Source: Notamacropus eugenii | Taxonomy: Eukaryota > Chordata > Mammalia > Diprotodontia > Macropodidae | Direction of reading: 5' to 3' | Length of the DNA stretch: 64,000 nt | Assembly (NCBI RefSeq): GCF_028372415.1 | Contig: NC_092874.1 | Location: 338,338,151 to 338,402,150, forward strand | In this document: piece after piece, positions 35,815 to 47,021 of the stretch | How positions within the stretch are numbered: the stretch's first letter is position 1 | Layout of the letters: every line of letters begins with the position of its first letter | The notes under the pieces: generated by a model | Databases searched by the model: none | Told to the model about the DNA's origin: nothing | Seen by the model: only the letters and a program-made list of their open reading frames with translations | Program-made: the position numbers and the translations under genes

Positions 35815-37400
35815 AAAAGACATTTATTAAAGAACTACTATGTGTCAAGCAAATTAGTAGGTGCTGGGAATACAAAGAATAAAGCAATTACTACTGTCAA
35901 GGAGCTTGTATTCTACTGGGGGAGACAATGTGGATAGATAGGTGATAGACCTATATCTGTGTGTGTGTGTGTATAATATGCATGCATGTGTCTAAATACA
36001 TATATGTGCATATGTGTATGCATAAATATATGCATACATAAAAATATATACACACATACACACATTATATATATATGTATATATATATTATATGAAGAGA
36101 GATAGAATAATCAAATTATAAGTAAGTTAAGTGGGGTGTGCACTAGCACTTAAGAGAGTTAGGAAAGGCTTAGATTAAAACATTTTAAGCTGTGTTTTGG
36201 AAGAAAACAAGATATTCTGTGAGGCAGAATTGAGAAAGGGGTAATTCCAGGCATGGGGACAACCATTACCAAGGCACAGAGATGGAACAAGCAGGGCCAG
36301 TCATGATAAATGGTTAGAACTAGGATGTTGTGAGGGGAGTAATGTATATATGAGACTGGGAAGTCAGTTTGGGGACAAATTGTGAAGGGTTTTTTTGTTA
36401 GTTTTTTGTTTTTTTTTTTTTTCCAGAGGTAAAAGAGAGCCAGTGGAGTTTCTTGAACAGAGGAGTGACATGCTTAAATCTGTACTTAAGAAAAATAGCT
36501 TTGACAGTCGAATGTATAATTGATCAGAACGGAGAGATACTTGAGACAAGAGGAGCAATTAAGATGTCATGGCAAAAGTTTAGGCCAGAAGTGATGAGGG
36601 TCTCAAATAGGATGGGGGTATATATGAGTTGAGAGGAGAGTCAGATTTAATAGGTATTGTAGAGACAGACATGGCAAGACATGGCATCTGAATCAATATA
36701 TGGAATGAGGGTGATTTGGACTTAATAATAACATTGAATTTATAAACTTGTGATGTTAAAAATATAGTGGTGTCTTTGAGATAAATATGAAGCATGGAAA
36801 AGTGGAAGGTTTGGAAGGAAAGGTGAATTCTATTTTGGACATGCTGAGTTTGACCTTAAGACACCTAATTTGAAAATTTCTAAAAGGCAATATGAAATGT
36901 AGATCTGTGATGAATTTGCATAGAAATGATACAGGGTGGAGGTGTAAGGACATTCCATAGTTAGGGGGTGTGATAAATGCAGAGTAAACGATAAAGAAAA
37001 AAATATATAGACAAGTAGAAGAAGTAAGAAAGAATAGTGTCATGGAAACCCAAAGAGGGAAAGGCATCTAGGAGGAGAGTTTGGTTAACATTGTCAAATG
37101 CTGCAGAGAGAGGTGAAGAAAATGAGGAATGGAATGGATCATCAGACTTGTCATTTAAGAGATTGTTGATAATTTTGGAAAGAACAACCTCAATTTTGTG
37201 ATGAGGTCAGAAGCCAGACTGGAAAAGGTTGAGTGAGTGAAGCCACTGAAAACTGTTAATTAATGAGGTGTGAAATGGTCACATGTATATTTTCAGAATA
37301 CTGGTTTGGTAGCAATCTGGGGAAGGAAATGACTGGAAGCAGAGAGTTCAATTAGGAGGCTATTGCAATAGCTCATCAAAGAGTCACCTCTTACCTTAAG
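35815..37400 (-). mobile_element. L2 LINE (minus), second copy, about 1.6 kb
   Basis: A fresh 3' end (GACATTTATTAAAGAACTAC, GGTGCTGGGAATACAAAGAA, GGAGCTTGTATTCTACTGGG) restarts the L2 order. It runs through AGGAAAGGCTTAGATTAAAA, TTCCAGGCATGGGGACAACC, GAGCCAGTGGAGTTTCTTGA, TTTTGGACATGCTGAGTTTG and GGAGGCTATTGCAATAGCTC. Simple repeats (GT/AT, 35,955-36,095) and a T tract (36,390-36,422) have expanded inside it. Confidence 0.8.
36040..36095. repeat. AT/AC-rich simple repeat
   Basis: ATATATACACACATACACAC and TATATATATGTATATATATA within the L2. Confidence 0.85.
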
Positions 37401-38569
37401 AAGCTAAGCAACTGTGTGATGCTTTATAAATGGAAACAAAAGTGGGGTGAGAGAAATTCTGTTGAGTTCAAGAGATAAGACATGGTGATTGATGGGTTTT
37501 GGGGGCTGAAGAATTGGTAGGGGAAAAAACAAAAACAGAAGTAAAGGAGTCCTGTAAACATCATCAAGAAAGAGTGTTTTTGTGACCATTCTACCCCAAT
37601 CATAACATAACAGTAGAGAACACAAAAATGCAGAAAATTTAGCTATTACAGAAAAAAGTAAAAGGTTATTTTGTCAGCAAAAGGAAGCTTGAAGCCCAAC
37701 TCAGAGGTGTTCCTGAAGCTCCCTCCCATCATGCTTCCCTCTTTTCTACCATCCTTCCAGCATTTTGCTATGCCATTCTCTTTGTCCCAGGAAGACTCAT
37801 TGACCCCTGAGGTTGTAGCATTTTAGGCAATAGTTTTTTGATTTAATGCCTTGGCAGTCTACCAGGGAGTTACACACTTGTACAGCATGTGGAGGTCACA
37901 TCCCACTAGTTGCTCTTACTCACAGCTCCTGCCTTCTCATCCAACCTGTAATAACACTTAATAAAGCACAGGAGGAAACTGGCAAGAAAGAGAAGTGAGA
38001 AAAATGTGGAGAAGAGATTCAACTGCAAAGTCTATTCAGCATGTTCATTTTAGCTTGTCTTAGTCTCCTTTGATCTGTTTATGACCAGCTCCCAGATTGT
38101 TATCTAGAGACAGAAAAAAGTCCACTGAACAGAAGAAAGTGATTTCTGGAAAAGTAGGATTGGCAAAGTTGTCAAATAAGTCCAATTAACATCACTGTAT
38201 AGAGAAACCCCGTGGCCATGACCCCACTCTTCATCTCCATTTTCTAGGGATATAGACTTTGGTCAACCTGGTAAACTGAGAGAATAGAGAATTTGTTGCA
38301 ACCACTATGGGAAGAATATAATAATGCTGGGTTTTCAGAAGGAAATGGATTGGCTATAAGAAACACATTTTCATCAAAGATGTCAGAGCAAATCCAACAG
38401 AATAATTGACACAAGTGACTGAGGATAAATGAATAAATAATCAACCAAAATAGAAATTATAAAGGAAAAATATTTCACAACAGAGTAAAATGAGTCACAA
38501 TCCTCTGAGAAAGATGAAAACTATAGCATACATTATTCATGGTCTCCTGAAATAACAATGAAACAACTC
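37401..38569. other. Unclassified DNA, perhaps 5' part of an old L1
   Basis: No gene is recognised. The part after 38,100 leads into ORF1-like DNA at 38,580 and may be a decayed 5'UTR. Confidence 0.35.
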
Positions 38570-38584
38570 CAAGAACCTTTAGAA

Positions 38585-38826
38585 TGATTCAGAGATGAAT
38601 CAAAGAATTAAGTGAAAATATTGAAGAACTGAGAACAGAAATTAGAACTCTTAAGCAAGAAATTAGCAGGGATAGTCAGAGAATAGAGAATTTAGAACAA
38701 AAAGACAAAGACAATCTCCATAATAACAAATTCCCTTAAAATGAAACATAACTGGAACAGAAAAGTACAGAGGTAAAAGGTAAAACAAAAGAACTATATT
38801 AAAAATCAACAAAACTGGAAGAATTC

Positions 38827-38912
<86 letters not shown>

Positions 38913-39270
38913 GGGGGGAGAACTCAAAACTGAAAACATAAAGGCATAAGGTCTTTTAAAAAAAGTAAATATAAAAACCAGAACAGAACAATTGCCCAGA
39001 GATTCTAGAAGCAGATGGCAAACAGATAAAGATGATTCACTGAACATTAAGAGAAGTCCAACTTGAAGAAACCAAGAAACATCATGGTCAAAATCTAGAA
39101 TACTAAAGAGCAAATTTCACAGGAAAAAAAGGGGAAAAAAATCCTTTAAATTCCAAGGGGAACAAACTAGTATAGCACAATATTTCTCCATGGTTACAAT
39201 AAATCAAAGAAGATGAAAAATTAATTTTAGCAAAATATAGTATTATGTTTAAAAAAACTACAAGATACAG
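38585..39270 (+). pseudogene. Old L1 ORF1 remnant
   Basis: One frame reads IKELSENIEELRTEIRTLKQ and continues EISRDSQRIENLEQ, a heptad coiled coil as in ORF1p. Further on, SFKFQGEQTSIAQ at about 39,140-39,180 parallels the FKYQGHTVRITQDL block of better copies. Frames are broken by many stops, and a (GA)n tract sits between the two blocks. Assignment to L1 rather than another LINE ORF1 is moderately sure. Confidence 0.5.
38829..38918. repeat. (GA)n microsatellite followed by a G run
   Basis: About 38 GA units followed by GGTGGGGGGGGGGG. Confidence 0.95.
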
Positions 39271-39789
39271 GAATAAAGGAGCTGTTTCACAGTATCTACT
39301 CAAAACAAAGAGTTAGCTTTATCTGTAATGGAGAAATGCAAGACAATTCCCCAATAATAACAGAAATAAAGTAGGACTATACATTTTTTCACCAATGGCA
39401 ACACTTTAGTTGCTAAACATCACCACAGCAACTAACAGACTAGCTATCTGCTCCCCAAACACAATCAGAAAGGGGCAAAATCAAAATCCCAAATCCTGAT
39501 GGGCTACACTACCAAACATTGACTATTAGGTTTAGATAGGGTTTGTGTCTCTGTCTATCTCTGTTTCTGTGTGTGTGTGAATTTGTGTCTGTCTCTGTCT
39601 CTCTATCTCTGTTTCTCTAAACTTCTCAACTGAAACTGGTTAGAAGGAGTGGAAAAGCCTAGATGTTGTGACACACCCACAATTAAGGCATATGCTCAGC
39701 CTAGTGGTCTCCTTTTTTTATGTGTTCTGTATTAGTAAAAATAGAATAATAAAAAGAAAAAAAATGAAAATTCAAGAATATATTTAGTT

Positions 39790-40018
39790 ATCACATTAAT
39801 TTTTCCAAAGCACTTAGTACATATTATCTCATTTTGTTTTTGCAACCACCCTGGGATAAACACATTATCATTACCCCAATTTTACAATTGAGAAACTGAG
39901 GCAAAGGTTCTAGTGCCTTGTCCAGGGTAAAACAGCCAATAAGAGTGTGAGGCAGAATTTGAAATCAGATCTTTCTGACTCCAGGTTCTGTGCTTTGTCC
40001 ATTGCTCGACCTAACTAA
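39790..40018 (-). repeat. MIR-like SINE (minus)
   Basis: CAAAGCACTTAGTACATATT, CCCCAATTTTACAATTGAG, GAAACTGAGGCAAAGGTTCT and TTTGAAATCAGATCTTTCTG, with a head trace GCTTTGTCCATTGCTCGACC. Well preserved by comparison with the L1 it sits in. Confidence 0.8.
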
Positions 40019-41299
40019 TCATATTAGCTTGATTTAGTCCCCAGGTGACTTAGAAGTCATTGATGCTGGAAATAAAGAATTCCAGATAGTTGTTCCATAT
40101 CCCACACATATGCAGAGCATATTCTGCAGGATATCAAATTATAAACAATGAAATAAATTCTGAGAGGAACCACATATAATTTACATGAAGAGAAAATCAA
40201 GATGAAAGAACAATAAAGCATAAAAGCAAACAGTTGTTTGCTTGGCACAGAAAACAGACTGTTGAATTGCGGGGATGGGACTATTGGAATGATAACCCTT
40301 TGGGGCTTCCTTTGAGCCCTAGCAAAGAGTTCTGGTTCCTTGTCCCACAGAAAGAGGCTGAGGCCAGCAACAATTACCCTTTGCTCTTAATTCTCAGCCC
40401 CAAACACCATAGGTATTTTATTGTTCTCTACACATCATTCCAGTCTCTGTCTCCACATCCTTCTCTTCCAGACTAATCATCCTCTCAAATTTCCCATGGA
40501 GCTGAATCTTTCCCTTCATTGTTCAGCCCCAAATTTTATAATCATTTCTTAGCTGGGAGGCAGAGTAAGTAAAACTTCAAATCTCAGGATGATTAGCAAA
40601 GGTTCAGATTACTCCTTCCAGCCTGTGGGGTGAGGCAGGAAAGGGAAGAATGCAGAATCTGACACAGAGGATGTTGATATAATCATAATATGGAAATGCT
40701 AGTAATAGCAATTATAGAAGAATAAAATAAATTGAAAGGATAAGCTTAGGAAAAGAAAAAATGAATTATTACTTATTGCAGATAGTTTACTTATGCTAAT
40801 ATGGAAATTCAGCTAAAAGTAATAGAAATAGTAATTCAGTAAAATGTAGGGCTATGAAAATGAATCCATAAAATCACCAGCTTTTCTGTAAAATACCAAT
40901 AAAATTCAGTAGAAAATTATGGGGAAAAAAGAAATTCATTTAGAAATCAGTATAAGTTGTATGTGATATTTGGAAGTCCTTTGACCTAGAGATAAATGGA
41001 AATTCTTTGAATAAAATTACAAAATGTTTTTGACAGAAATAAAGTAAAACAATTCTAGAGGAATAGATTGATCATGTTTGTAGTCATATTAATATAATGA
41101 AAAGTACAATACTAGCTAAATTACTTTGCTGATTTAATGCCATGCCAATCAAACTACTATGAAGGTTACTTTATAGAAGTAGACAAAATAATAACAATCA
41201 CCTATAGGGAAAAAAAATCAAGATTCTTATAGGATGTAAGGCCAAAAATGAAGTGATGATGGAAGAGAGTTATCCGTACCAAATTTCAAGTCAACAAAA

Positions 41300-41640
41300 A
41301 ACAAGTTTAAGTGCTTTGTACAGGGATGGGAAACCTGTGGTTTTAAGACCACTCTAGATCCTTAAGTGCAGTCTTTTGACATAATTCTAATTTGTTCTGC
41401 AAAAATTCAGTCAAAAGGTCATGTGTGAGGATCTAGACCACAAATTCCCCATTCCTGGCTTAGTATATGCCAAATACTGTCCTAAGTGTTGGGGATATAA
41501 ATGTAAGCACACCCCACCTCCAACGAACTTTTGTGTCTCTGTTGAAGGAACTAACATTTTAATAGCGGGGAGATGACATATAAAAATGAGCTGAAAAGTG
41601 ATAGGAGTGATGGAGAGGAAGAATGTACCCACATGGGACA
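41300..41640 (-). mobile_element. L2 LINE 3' end (minus), split by a MITE
   Basis: The left stub TTTAAGTGCTT joins, after removal of the MITE, to TATGCCAAATACTGTCCTAA, GTGTTGGGGATATAAATG and a block like GGAACTAACATTTTAATAGC, the reversed L2 3' end. Confidence 0.65.
41321..41457. mobile_element. 137-bp palindromic hAT-like MITE
   Basis: Terminal inverted repeats are CAGGGATGGGAAACCTGTGG at left and, reversed, CAGGAATGGGGAATTTGTGG at right. The inner part is also roughly palindromic (GATCCTTAAGTGCAGTCTTT versus AGTCAAAAGGTCATGTGTGA, reversed). The flanking 8 bp are GCTTTGTA (41,313-41,320) and GCTTAGTA (41,458-41,465). An 8-bp duplication plus CAGGG ends is what hAT transposases leave. It has no coding capacity and must have been moved in trans. 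Confidence 0.8.
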
Positions 41641-42289
41641 TGATTGTTAAGTCCAGAGAATGAAGGATGGCTCTTCTGTGCCCTTCCTAAAAGTTGAAGT
41701 TGTCGGCGAAAGTCATCAGCAGGAGAATGGAGTCACAGGAGTGGAGTAAAAATGCAGTTAAAACATGGTGGTGAAGACTAGAGAGTAGAGCATGCTTGGT
41801 TTGGTTGGGATCTTCCTCAAAATGGAGGTTTCTTGAGAAACTCACCAAAGGGAGATACCATACTACAAAAAACAATCATCAAAACATAGTAAGGGTTTTA
41901 AAAATTGGAAAATGTAATTAATGGAATAGATTGGCTATACAAAGTAAAATGCAGCTGAGTATATTATGTACCACAGAGTGTTGTTTTTTGTTTTTTGTTT
42001 TTTTGGTAAATCCAAGAAATCTACCTACTCAGATAAAGACTCAATATTTACCAAAAACTACCGGAAAAATTGAAAAAAATGTGGAGGAAATTATATTAAA
42101 TCAACATCTCACACCATATACCAAAGCAAACTTCAAAAGGGTATATACCATAGAGAAAATAATTTGGAACTATGCCCCAAAATAAAAATATCAACAGCAA
42201 ATGTATATAGATTTGGACTTAGCAAAGCCATTATTAGGCATATACTCCCAAAGAGATTTTAAAAAGAGGAAAAACACCCACATGTAAAA

Positions 42290-42291
<2 letters not shown>

Positions 42292-42355
<64 letters not shown>
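42292..42355. repeat. (AT)n microsatellite
   Basis: About 32 AT units within the old L1 remnant. Confidence 0.95.
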
Positions 42356-42356
<1 letters not shown>

Positions 42357-42535
42357 CAGCAATTTTGTTGTAGCAAGAACCTATAAAACCAAGTGGGTTC
42401 CATTAATCGTGGGGAATGGCTGAACAAATCATGATAAACAAATGTAATTCAAGGTCATTACTATATAATAAATTAAAAAGAGTGCGATTCAGAAAAAAAA
42501 AACACGAAGAGACTTATTGAGAGATGATTACCTAG

Positions 42536-42945
42536 AGCACTCACTATAGAGGAAAATAACTTTCCAAGTCTTCAGAAATTTGATCAGTTCAATGACCAGT
42601 CACAACACGAGGACACTGATGATGAAACATACTTGTCACTTCTTGTTTGACATATAAGAATGTTGGAGAATTTATGGAGTAAAGTTTAGAATGAAATATT
42701 TTCAGATGCAATTGATATAATATAAATTTATTTTGTTTAAGTAGTCTTATTTGTTACAAAGGAGGATTTTTATTTATTAGTGCAATGTTGTGGATGTCAT
42801 TCAGTAGTTAATAATGGCTATGTAAAAATTGAACATAAGAAACACAAAAGTGTCAATCAATAATGAAAAAATTATGGAAGAGAACAGATGAGAATTGAGA
42901 AGAGAACAAAGATAAATGGGGTGAAATTGGTACTTCCTGGTTGAA
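42536..42945. other. Unclassified AT-rich DNA
   Basis: No gene or repeat is recognised between the old L1 and the HAL1 copy. Confidence 0.4.
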
Positions 42946-43825
42946 TTAAATATATATGTGTGTGTGTGTGTGTCTGTGTGTCTCTGTGTGTGTATATGTG
43001 TATATAATGTTTATTTATTTTTAATTTTCAACATTCATGTCCAAAAAATCTTGAGTTCCAATTTTTGACCCCATCTCTTCCCTTCCCCACCTCAAAACTG
43101 TGCATTCTGATTACACCTCCCCCCACTCTGTCCTCCCTCCTATCACATCCCTCCCTTCCCTTATCCTCATCTTCTCTCTTTTCTTGTAAGGCAAGATAGA
43201 TTTCTATACCCCATTACCTGTATTTCTTATTTCCCAGTTGCATGAAAAAACAGTTCTCAACATTTATTCCTAAAACTTTGAGTTCTAAATTAACTCCGGG
43301 ACCCATTCCCCACCCATCCCCACTGAGACGGCAAGTAATTCAATATTTACTATACATGTGTAGTTTTCCAAAAGACTTCCATAATAGTCATATTGTGTAA
43401 AACAGCTATATTTCCCTCCATCCTATCTTGCCCCACATTTGCTCTATTCTCTCTTTTGACCTTGTCCCTCCCCAAAAGTGTTTACTTCTAATTACTCCCT
43501 CCTCCCATGTGCCCTCTCTTCTCTCATCTCCCCCACCCTGCTTATCCCCTTCTCCCCTACTTTCCTGTAGTGTAAGATAGATTTTCATACCAAATTGAGT
43601 GAGCATCTTATATCCTCCTTAAGCCAAATGTGAAGAGAGTAGCTTCACTTTTTTCCTTTCACCTCCTCCATTGAAAAAGCTTTTTTCTGGCCTCTTTTAT
43701 GTGAGATAATTTGCCCCATTCCATTTCTCCCTTTCTCCTCCCAAAATATTCCTCTCTCACTCATTAATTTTATTTGTTACATATCATCCCTTCTTATTCA
43801 ACTCACTGTGTGCTCTGTGTCTATA

Positions 43826-43871
<46 letters not shown>

Positions 43872-44791
43872 CACTCCAACTACCCAAATACTGAGAAAAG
43901 TTTCAAGAGCTACAAATATTTTCTTTCCATGTAGGAATGTAAGCAGTTCAACTTTAGGAAGTCCCTCATGGTTTCTCTTTCTTGTTTACCTTTTCATGCT
44001 TCTCTTGATTCTTGTGTTTGAAAGTCAGATTTTCTATTCAACCCTTGTCTTTTCATCAAAAATGTTTGGAAATCTTCTATTTCATTGAATGACCATTTTT
44101 TCCTCTGAAGTATTGTACTGAGTTTTGCTGGGTAGGTGATTTTTGTTTTTAATCCTAGTTCCTTTGACTTCTGGAATATTATATTCCAAGCCCTTTGAAC
44201 CTTTAATGTAGAAGCTGCTAGATCTTGTGTTATCCTGATTGTATTTCCACAATACTTGAATTGTTTCTTTCTAGCTGCTTGCAATATTTTCTCCTTGACC
44301 AGGGAACTCTGGAATTTGTCCACAATGTTCCTAGGAGTTTCTCTTTTTGGATCTCTTTCAGGCGGTGATCTGTGGATTCCTTGAATACTTATTTTGCCCT
44401 CTAGTTCTAGAATATCAGGGCAGCTTTCCTTGATAATTTCATGAAAGTTGATGTATAGGCTCCTTCTGATCATGGCTTTTAGGTAGTCCCATAATTTTTA
44501 AATTGTCTCTCCTGGATCTATTCTCCAGGTCAGTTGTTTTTCCAATGAGATATTTCACATTATCTTCCATTTTTTCATTCTTTTGGTTTTGTTTTGTGAT
44601 TTCTTGGTTTCTCATAAGGTCATTAGCCCCCATCTGTTCCATTCTAATTTTGAAAGAACTATTTTCTTCAGTGAGCTTTTGAAGCTCCTTTTTCATTTGG
44701 CTAATTCTGCTTTTAAAAGCATTCTTCTCCTCATTGGTTTTTTTGGACCTCTTTTGCCAACTAAGTCAGCCTAATTTAAAGGTGTTACTTT
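42946..44791 (-). mobile_element. HAL1-like (ORF1-only L1), copy 1, 3' half
   Basis: The 3' end lies at about 43,003 after a T/GT-rich tail. The sequence to its left, TTAAATATATAT (42,946-42,957), resembles TTAAATATACAT at the 5' end (55,750-55,761), a likely TSD. The 3'UTR (43,003-43,993) has pyrimidine-rich blocks and an internal (GT)n at 43,830-43,868. The ORF1 C-terminal part follows to 44,777. There is no room for ORF2. The rest of the element is at 54,560-55,749, because a zinc-finger retrocopy was inserted at 44,791. AAAGGTGTTACTTT (44,778-44,791) is the left copy of that retrocopy's TSD. Confidence 0.75.
43994..44777 (-). pseudogene. HAL1-like ORF1 pseudogene, C-terminal part
   Basis: Half-L1 ORF1p is an L1-type RNA-binding protein. 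This part encodes coiled-coil residues (MKKELQKLTEENSSFKIRME), VKYLIGKTTDLENRSRRDNL, LPKSHDQ, the block PPERDPKRETPRNIVDKFQS, AARKKQFKYCGNTIRITQDL, and ends near RKSDFQTQESREA with a stop at 43,994. A frameshift lies near 44,455 and more damage lies towards 44,700. The N-terminal part of the same ORF lies at 54,574-54,889, beyond the inserted retrocopy. Confidence 0.8.
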
Positions 44792-44815
44792 ATTTTTTTT
44801 TTGTCTAAAAATTGT

Positions 44816-44821
44816 TTTATT
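44816..44821 (-). promoter_or_regulatory. AATAAA polyadenylation signal of the retrocopied mRNA
   Basis: The complement reads AATAAAACAATTTTTAGAC followed by the A tract. Spacing is normal for a genuine mRNA 3' end. Confidence 0.85.
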
Positions 44822-45492
44822 CCAAATCTTGTCTGGTTGCACAAATGGTCAATGAGTAGGTCTTTCCTGAAAGATACATGGCAGCTTGTTGGGACATATC
44901 ATCCTTAGAGTAGTTAAGGTAGGAATCTGGATTGAGTACCCAGAACATTTAGTTATAGGAAGGTCCAAGAGACTCTCTGCATCCTGAAGTATTACATGAT
45001 GTACCTAGCTTGGTATGATTGTTTTATGCTTTTTGCCAGCATGATAGAGTCCAGTTCTAGGATCTTCTAATAACTAGGTCCTAAGCAGGAGTTAATTAGG
45101 ATGCAGGAGACTTCAACAGCCCAAAGATCAGTCTTTGACTCTGCAAAAGCGGGGAAAATGAAGAAACATTGATCATTACCCTTTCTCAGTGGGTATCTAC
45201 TTATCCTACTGGGTTGTAGAGGGAGTGAGAAGTATCTGTAATGGTAATGAGTGAGAAGAAAAGAGAACACATCCAAGAAAACTTTAAAAAGGCAATTATT
45301 TTGCTTTACTCACTTTGGCAAGAAGAGGCTGAGGATGAACCTGTGGAGGAGTATGAGAAAGATGTACAAATGGGGAATTTGATGGCCTGATGAGGCATCT
45401 TTCTCAGTCCTTTTTGAAGACGAAATATGCAAGCCCAGCAGAGATCCTCTGAGTGCCTCAGGGTCTTGGCCAAGTAAGGGTTTCAGGGATGC

Positions 45493-46627
45493 CTAACATA
45501 GAGTCTCCTTGGCATGGATCGTAAGGTGTCTAATCAAGTGAGAATTTCGGTTAAAGCTCAGCCTACATTGGCTACAAGTATAGAGTCTGGCACCTGTGTG
45601 GACAGCTTGATGCCTAAGCAGGTTACAGACCCACCCAAAGGTCTTTCCACACTGTTGGCACTGCTGAGGAGCCTTCTTGATTGGACCCCCCCAATTTTTT
45701 AATGTCTTTGCCTGCTTCTGGAGTATCAGTTGCTGGATGTGGGTCCCAGGGTGGCGCTGAAGGTGGACATTCCAATGGAAGCCCCTTCCACAGCTTTTGC
45801 AGTGGTAGGGCCTCTCTCCTGTATGGGTCCAAATGTGCCGACCAGGTTGCAGCTGTTGCGGAAACAACAGCCACATGTGTCACATAGGTGAGGTTTTTCT
45901 CCTGTGTGTATATGCTGGTGATGAGCCAAGTGAGTACTCTGGCTGAAGCCTGTATGTATCTCCTATATGTATCTGCTGGTGAGTGACCAGATGCTCATTC
46001 CTCTGGAAGGAATTGCCACATTCACTACAACCATGAGACTTCTGCTCAATGAGAACTTGCTACTGGTGGTTGCTGGCACCCTGAAGAAAACTTTTGCGTA
46101 CTCAACAACATGTAGGGATTTCTCCTCAGTATGGAGACCCAGGCTGCATTGGAAATTGGCATGTCGTTGGAAAACCTGCCCACAAATGAAGCACAGAAAG
46201 GCTGGTTTGATGTCCTGCTCCATATGCCTGGCATGGGCATTTACATGTCACAGAAGGCTGGACCATCGTTGGAAACCCTGACCACAGTCAGCGCACAAGA
46301 AGGCCATCTTTGTAGAGTGGATCTGCCAGTGTTTCCTCAGGTGACCACTGTGCCAGAAGCATTTCCCACACTCAGAACACACATGTGGACGATCATCTGT
46401 GTGTGTCCTCAAATGTAGCTTGAGGATGAAGTCATGGGCAAAGTTTTTCCCACAATATGGGCTCTGGAAGGACTTGAGGGAATCATGGGTTCTTCTTTGT
46501 GCCGGAAGGCATAACAACTGGGGAAACTTATTCCATACTCATGGCAAGCTTTTGAAGTCTTCTCAGGCATAGGCTTCTCTCAGATACCACAGACTTTTAT
46601 TTCTCAAACTTCACTTTTTCGAGGAGA
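45493..46627 (-). pseudogene. C2H2 zinc-finger array of SCAN-ZNF retropseudogene
   Basis: C2H2 fingers bind DNA; in SCAN-ZNF proteins they form the C-terminal array. About nine or ten fingers are traceable. One with a lost cysteine (CHEYGISF) comes first, followed by YCGKNFAHDFILKLHLRTH, VCSECGKCFWHSGHLRKHWQ, CADCGQGFQRWSSLL with a stop, and CFICGQVFQRHANFQ. Several frameshifted fingers come next, then [39 protein letters not shown] and CSQCRLSFNRNSHLIRHLTI. The frame ends KETLC-stop at 45,493. At least three frameshifts and two stops make it non-functional. The parent gene cannot be named from this. Confidence 0.9.
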
Positions 46628-47021
46628 GGATATTTCTTTTTTTTTTTTTTTATTTTGTAATGTTTAACAATCACTGCCATACAATTGTGATTTTATCCCC
46701 CCCACCTACCCCCTGCTCACCCCCTCCCTCCCCACGACTGCATACAATTCTGTATAGATTCTACATATACTTTCCTATTGAGTATATTTTCACTATAGTC
46801 ATGCTATGTAGTCAGACTAAGATAAATGAAAGAAATCGTATAACAAATCAGAACATGATACACAAACACATACACATACACAAACATGATCTGCTACAAT
46901 ATGTGAGTGACTTCCATATTTCTCTCTCTGAGTGTGGCAAGCATTTTGCCTTGAGATCCTCCATTGGGATTTTTTTTTTTTTTTTGGTAAGAAGTTCTTG
47001 TGTTATTACACAAATCTAAGT

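Larger units (their letters stand above)
40690..42480 (+). pseudogene. Old L1 ORF2 remnant (C-terminal half)
   Basis: Translated pieces parallel parts of the 46 kb ORF2, namely [20 protein letters not shown] (here near 41,140-41,190), [12 protein letters not shown] (near 42,105) and SIGKWLNKL (near 42,400). No open frame is preserved, and no endonuclease or RT active site is recognisable. Confidence 0.55.
38570..42535 (+). mobile_element. Very old L1 LINE (plus), much interrupted
   Basis: ORF1-like coiled coil is seen at about 38,590-38,720 and an ORF1 C-terminal-like block near 39,145. L1 ORF2 blocks appear at 40,690-41,300 (ATGCCATGCCAATCAAACTA, ATAGAAGTAGACAAAATAAT), at 42,040-42,160 (CAACATCTCACACCATATAC) and at 42,355-42,430 (GTGGGGAATGGCTGAACAAA). 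All are colinear with the 46-53 kb L1 but far more diverged. A MIR, an L2 end and a MITE interrupt it, and 39,280-39,780 is unrecognised. Confidence 0.6.

Noticed and set aside
38570..39270. Possible non-L1 coiled-coil gene exon
   Set aside because: The coiled coil plus the FKFQG-like block in the same order as ORF1p, followed by L1 ORF2 remnants on the same strand, fits an old L1 better.
45514..46418. Several plus-strand open frames of 60-104 codons across the zinc-finger region
   Set aside because: They are antisense shadows of the finger array. The minus strand has Cys/His spacing and TGEKP-type linkers, while the plus strand has no recognisable domain.
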